Source of the DNA: Christensenella sp. UBA941
GTDB taxonomy: Bacteria > Bacillota > Clostridia > Christensenellales > UBA941
DNA: 7,399 nucleotides
NCBI GenBank assembly: GCA_002293365.1
Contig: DBDD01000066.1
Coordinates: forward strand, 1 to 7,399
Direction of reading: 5' to 3'
Shown here piece after piece: positions 5,841 through 7,399 of the stretch. The translations under genes and the position numbers were made by a program. Under the pieces are notes generated by a model, which did not search any database, was not told the DNA's origin, and worked only from the letters and a program-made list of their open reading frames with translations. The number at the start of each line of letters is the position of its first letter. The first letter of the stretch is position 1.

Positions 5841-5868
5841 TTGACTTTATATGGAGTGATAATATTAA
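5841..5868 (+). promoter_or_regulatory. Candidate promoter of the AOR-like gene
   Basis: TTGACT (5841-5846) is one base off the -35 consensus; TATTAA (5863-5868), 16 bp downstream, is a poor -10. A perfect TATAAT (5876-5881) lies further on but has no -35 at the right distance. One of the two -10 boxes is probably used in this AT-rich divergent region. Confidence 0.4.
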
Positions 5869-5910
5869 ATATAGCTATAATGTCGTTGTTATCCGTATAC
5901 GACAGTCATC

Positions 5911-5917
5911 GGAGGAG
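5911..5917 (+). promoter_or_regulatory. Ribosome binding site that fixes the AOR-like gene start
   Basis: GGAGGAG ends 4 nt before the ATG at 5922 (GGAGG is 6 nt away). The open frame extends upstream to 5838 but that part overlaps the promoter region and encodes nothing AOR-like. Confidence 0.85.
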
Positions 5918-5921
5918 CGCC

Positions 5922-7322
5922 ATGAATAAATTCGGATATCACGGCCAAGTATTGCATGTGGATTTGACAAACCGCGCGTTCAAGGCGGAATCGATGGGAG
6001 CAGAATGGTACCGCGCATACGCCGGCGGGGCGCTGATGGGCGGGTATTTTTTATTGCGCGACACGAAAAAAGGCGTAGATGCGTTCTCGCAAGAAAATCC
6101 GCTCGTTTTTGCTTCGGGCGTTATCGCCGGATACGATGCGCCCGCCTTGGCGCAATTCAGCGTAATCACGCGATCGCCCGCGCTAGGCGAAATGGCAATG
6201 GCGCAATGTGAAGGCGAATTCGGACGCTTTTTGAAGGCCTCGGGCTATGACGCCGTCGTCTTTCGCGGCAAGGCGGAAAAACCGACTGGCCTCCTTATCG
6301 AGGACGGCGTTCCCCGTTTCGTCGAAGCAGGCTGGGTATGGGGGAATTCCGCGCTCGAAAGCGCAAACCTTTTCGCGAGAGCGTATGGCTTGCGCCGCGA
6401 GGCTATTGTTTCCGTCGGCCAAGCGGGAGAAAACCGCGTGTACTTTGCGGGTATCGTATCCGGAGCGGGCAATCAGGCCTCGCGCATGGGCGTCGGCGCC
6501 GTCATGGGCAGCAAAAATCTGAAGTCGTTTATGCTGCGCGGAGGCTCGCGCCCGAAGGCGTACGATCCCGAAAAGCTAATCGGCATCAGTGCGGCGTTCT
6601 CCGGAGCTGCGCTCGAGCGGGCGCTCTATGCCTCGCCTTCGACCTCTCAAGCGAGCGATTCGCGGAGCATTATGGAACGCATTCTCGATCAATACCGCAG
6701 CGAATGCGCGTGTCCGAGCTGTCCTTTTGGCTGCGTTCACCATATCGGCTCCAAAGAAGCCCCGCTAGCGGCTACGAGCGTAAACAGATGGCGCGCCAAA
6801 AGCCTTGCTCGTGACCCGAACCCCGATATATGGCTCCAGGCAAACGCGCTTTGCAACAGCTACGGCCTCGATCCGGCGGATACGCGCCAAGCGCTGCGCT
6901 TCGCGTTCGAATGCGCCGAAGCAAGGCTCGTAGAGGCCGATGTGGAGGGGTTTACAATGGGCGATTACGCGTCGGTTTTGCCGCTAATAACGCTTATTGC
7001 GGAGCGTAGAGGCATAGGCGGCGTATTTGCCGACGGCGCTTTAGGCGCGGCGGAATACATAGGCGGCGAGGCCGTTTCGATCGCCAAGCGGATCATTAAT
7101 AGGGGAGAACCGCAAGCCGCCGCCGTACGCGAGGATACCGCGTTCGCGCTGGACGCGCTGAGCCTTTGCCCCTATGCGTCGTATTCGCGCGATTTAGGGC
7201 CGGAGTATGTGCGCGAAATCCTCTTTGCTATCACGGGCTGGGAAACGACTGTGGACGATTTTAACCGCTGGCGGATGCGAAGAGAGCGTCTTCGGGCGCT
7301 CTTCGCGCTGCGGGAGAATTAA
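5922..7322 (+). CDS. Short, divergent aldehyde:ferredoxin oxidoreductase (AOR) family protein
   Basis: The 466-residue product starts like AOR proteins (MNKFGYHGQVLHVDLTNR; YAGGALMGGYFLL at 33-45), then shows GEFGRFLKASGYDAVVFRGKAEKP (98-121, the molybdopterin-side domain) and GNQASRMGVGAVMGSKNLK (183-201), a hallmark of the family. CPSCPFGC (264-271) is the CxxCxxxC half of the 4Fe-4S site and Cys416 in DALSLCP is the likely fourth ligand. Known AORs hold a tungsten-bispterin cofactor and oxidise aldehydes with ferredoxin. Full-length enzymes have about 600 residues. Here the stretch between the two DxxGL(C/D) motifs is about 50 residues short (NSYGLD at 312-317; DALSLC at 411-416), the DPRG/RGxxH region is not seen, the Glu expected shortly after the CxxCxxxC motif is not seen, and the protein ends at LFALREN, about 80 residues early. 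The family is clear; enzyme activity is doubtful. The gene is divergent from gpr, and no ferredoxin or cofactor gene is visible. Confidence 0.85.
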   Translation: MNKFGYHGQVLHVDLTNRAFKAESMGAEWYRAYAGGALMGGYFLLRDTKKGVDAFSQENPLVFASGVIAGYDAPALAQFSVITRSPALGEMAMAQCEGEFGRFLKASGYDAVVFRGKAEKPTGLLIEDGVPRFVEAGWVWGNSALESANLFARAYGLRREAIVSVGQAGENRVYFAGIVSGAGNQASRMGVGAVMGSKNLKSFMLRGGSRPKAYDPEKLIGISAAFSGAALERALYASPSTSQASDSRSIMERILDQYRSECACPSCPFGCVHHIGSKEAPLAATSVNRWRAKSLARDPNPDIWLQANALCNSYGLDPADTRQALRFAFECAEARLVEADVEGFTMGDYASVLPLITLIAERRGIGGVFADGALGAAEYIGGEAVSIAKRIINRGEPQAAAVREDTAFALDALSLCPYASYSRDLGPEYVREILFAITGWETTVDDFNRWRMRRERLRALFALREN

Positions 7323-7347
7323 GAGCGCGCGGAAAAGCGCGGCGCTC
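7323..7347 (+). other. Hairpin just after the AOR-like gene
   Basis: GAGCGC (7323-7328) and GCGCTC (7342-7347) form a perfect 6-bp stem around a 13-nt loop immediately after the stop codon. No T tract follows, so it is at best a weak or factor-dependent terminator. Confidence 0.35.
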
Positions 7348-7369
7348 AGAGCGCAAAACGTATTTATGC

Positions 7370-7398
7370 TTGCATACGGGCCGCGTTTCCGCTATAAT
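7370..7398 (+). promoter_or_regulatory. Sigma-A promoter at the right edge
   Basis: TTGCAT (7370-7375) and a perfect TATAAT (7393-7398) are separated by exactly 17 bp. The promoter points out of the window and implies a further plus-strand gene or RNA starting just beyond 7399. Confidence 0.75.
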
Positions 7399-7399
7399 A

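Noticed and set aside
5838..5921. 28-residue upstream extension of the AOR-like frame
   Set aside because: It covers the AT-rich promoter region, has no ribosome binding site, and AOR homology begins at the ATG at 5922, which follows GGAGGAG.

Overview
The window reads as chromosomal DNA of a spore-forming, probably anaerobic Firmicute of the clostridial type. The strongest pointers are a germination protease gene (gpr), which is restricted to endospore formers, and a gene of the tungsten aldehyde:ferredoxin oxidoreductase (AOR) family, typical of anaerobes. The coding regions are fairly GC-rich, intergenic regions are AT-rich, and several promoters match the vegetative sigma-A consensus closely. 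No insertion sequence, tRNA, rRNA, CRISPR array or phage gene was seen.

Layout. (1) Bases 1-247 hold no convincing gene, only a TATAAT promoter element and an inverted repeat just before the first ribosome binding site. (2) 248-1936 (+) encodes a secreted multidomain protein: signal peptide, fibronectin-III-like domain, HExxH zinc-peptidase-like domain, SH3-like domain, and a C-terminal domain that looks like a decayed second copy of the first half of the peptidase domain. (3) A perfect 23-bp inverted repeat (1941-1989) separates it from the convergent rpsU (ribosomal protein S21, 1990-2163, minus), which has its own near-consensus promoter. (4) Upstream of rpsU, also on minus, a Na/Pi-cotransporter/PhoU fusion (2750-4369, TTG start) and trmL (2287-2760) form an overlapping two-gene operon behind a good promoter at 4446-4474. 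(5) The 468-bp gap 4370-4837 holds that promoter, an array of G/C cores repeating about every 17 bp between A-rich tracts, and a terminator hairpin facing the end of gpr. (6) gpr (4838-5773, minus) is transcribed divergently from (7) a short AOR-like gene (5922-7322, plus). A strong promoter at the right edge (7370-7398) points to another plus-strand gene beyond the window.

Most genes are housekeeping: translation (S21, TrmL), phosphate or sodium transport, and spore germination. The two proteins that deserve attention are the secreted peptidase with its apparent degenerate internal duplication, and the AOR-family protein, which keeps all four candidate iron-sulfur cysteines but appears to lack the parts of the fold that carry the catalytic Glu and His. 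The AT-rich 17-bp-period array is the most unusual non-coding element. I found no clear multi-gene novel system; the candidates are individual proteins and the repeat array.
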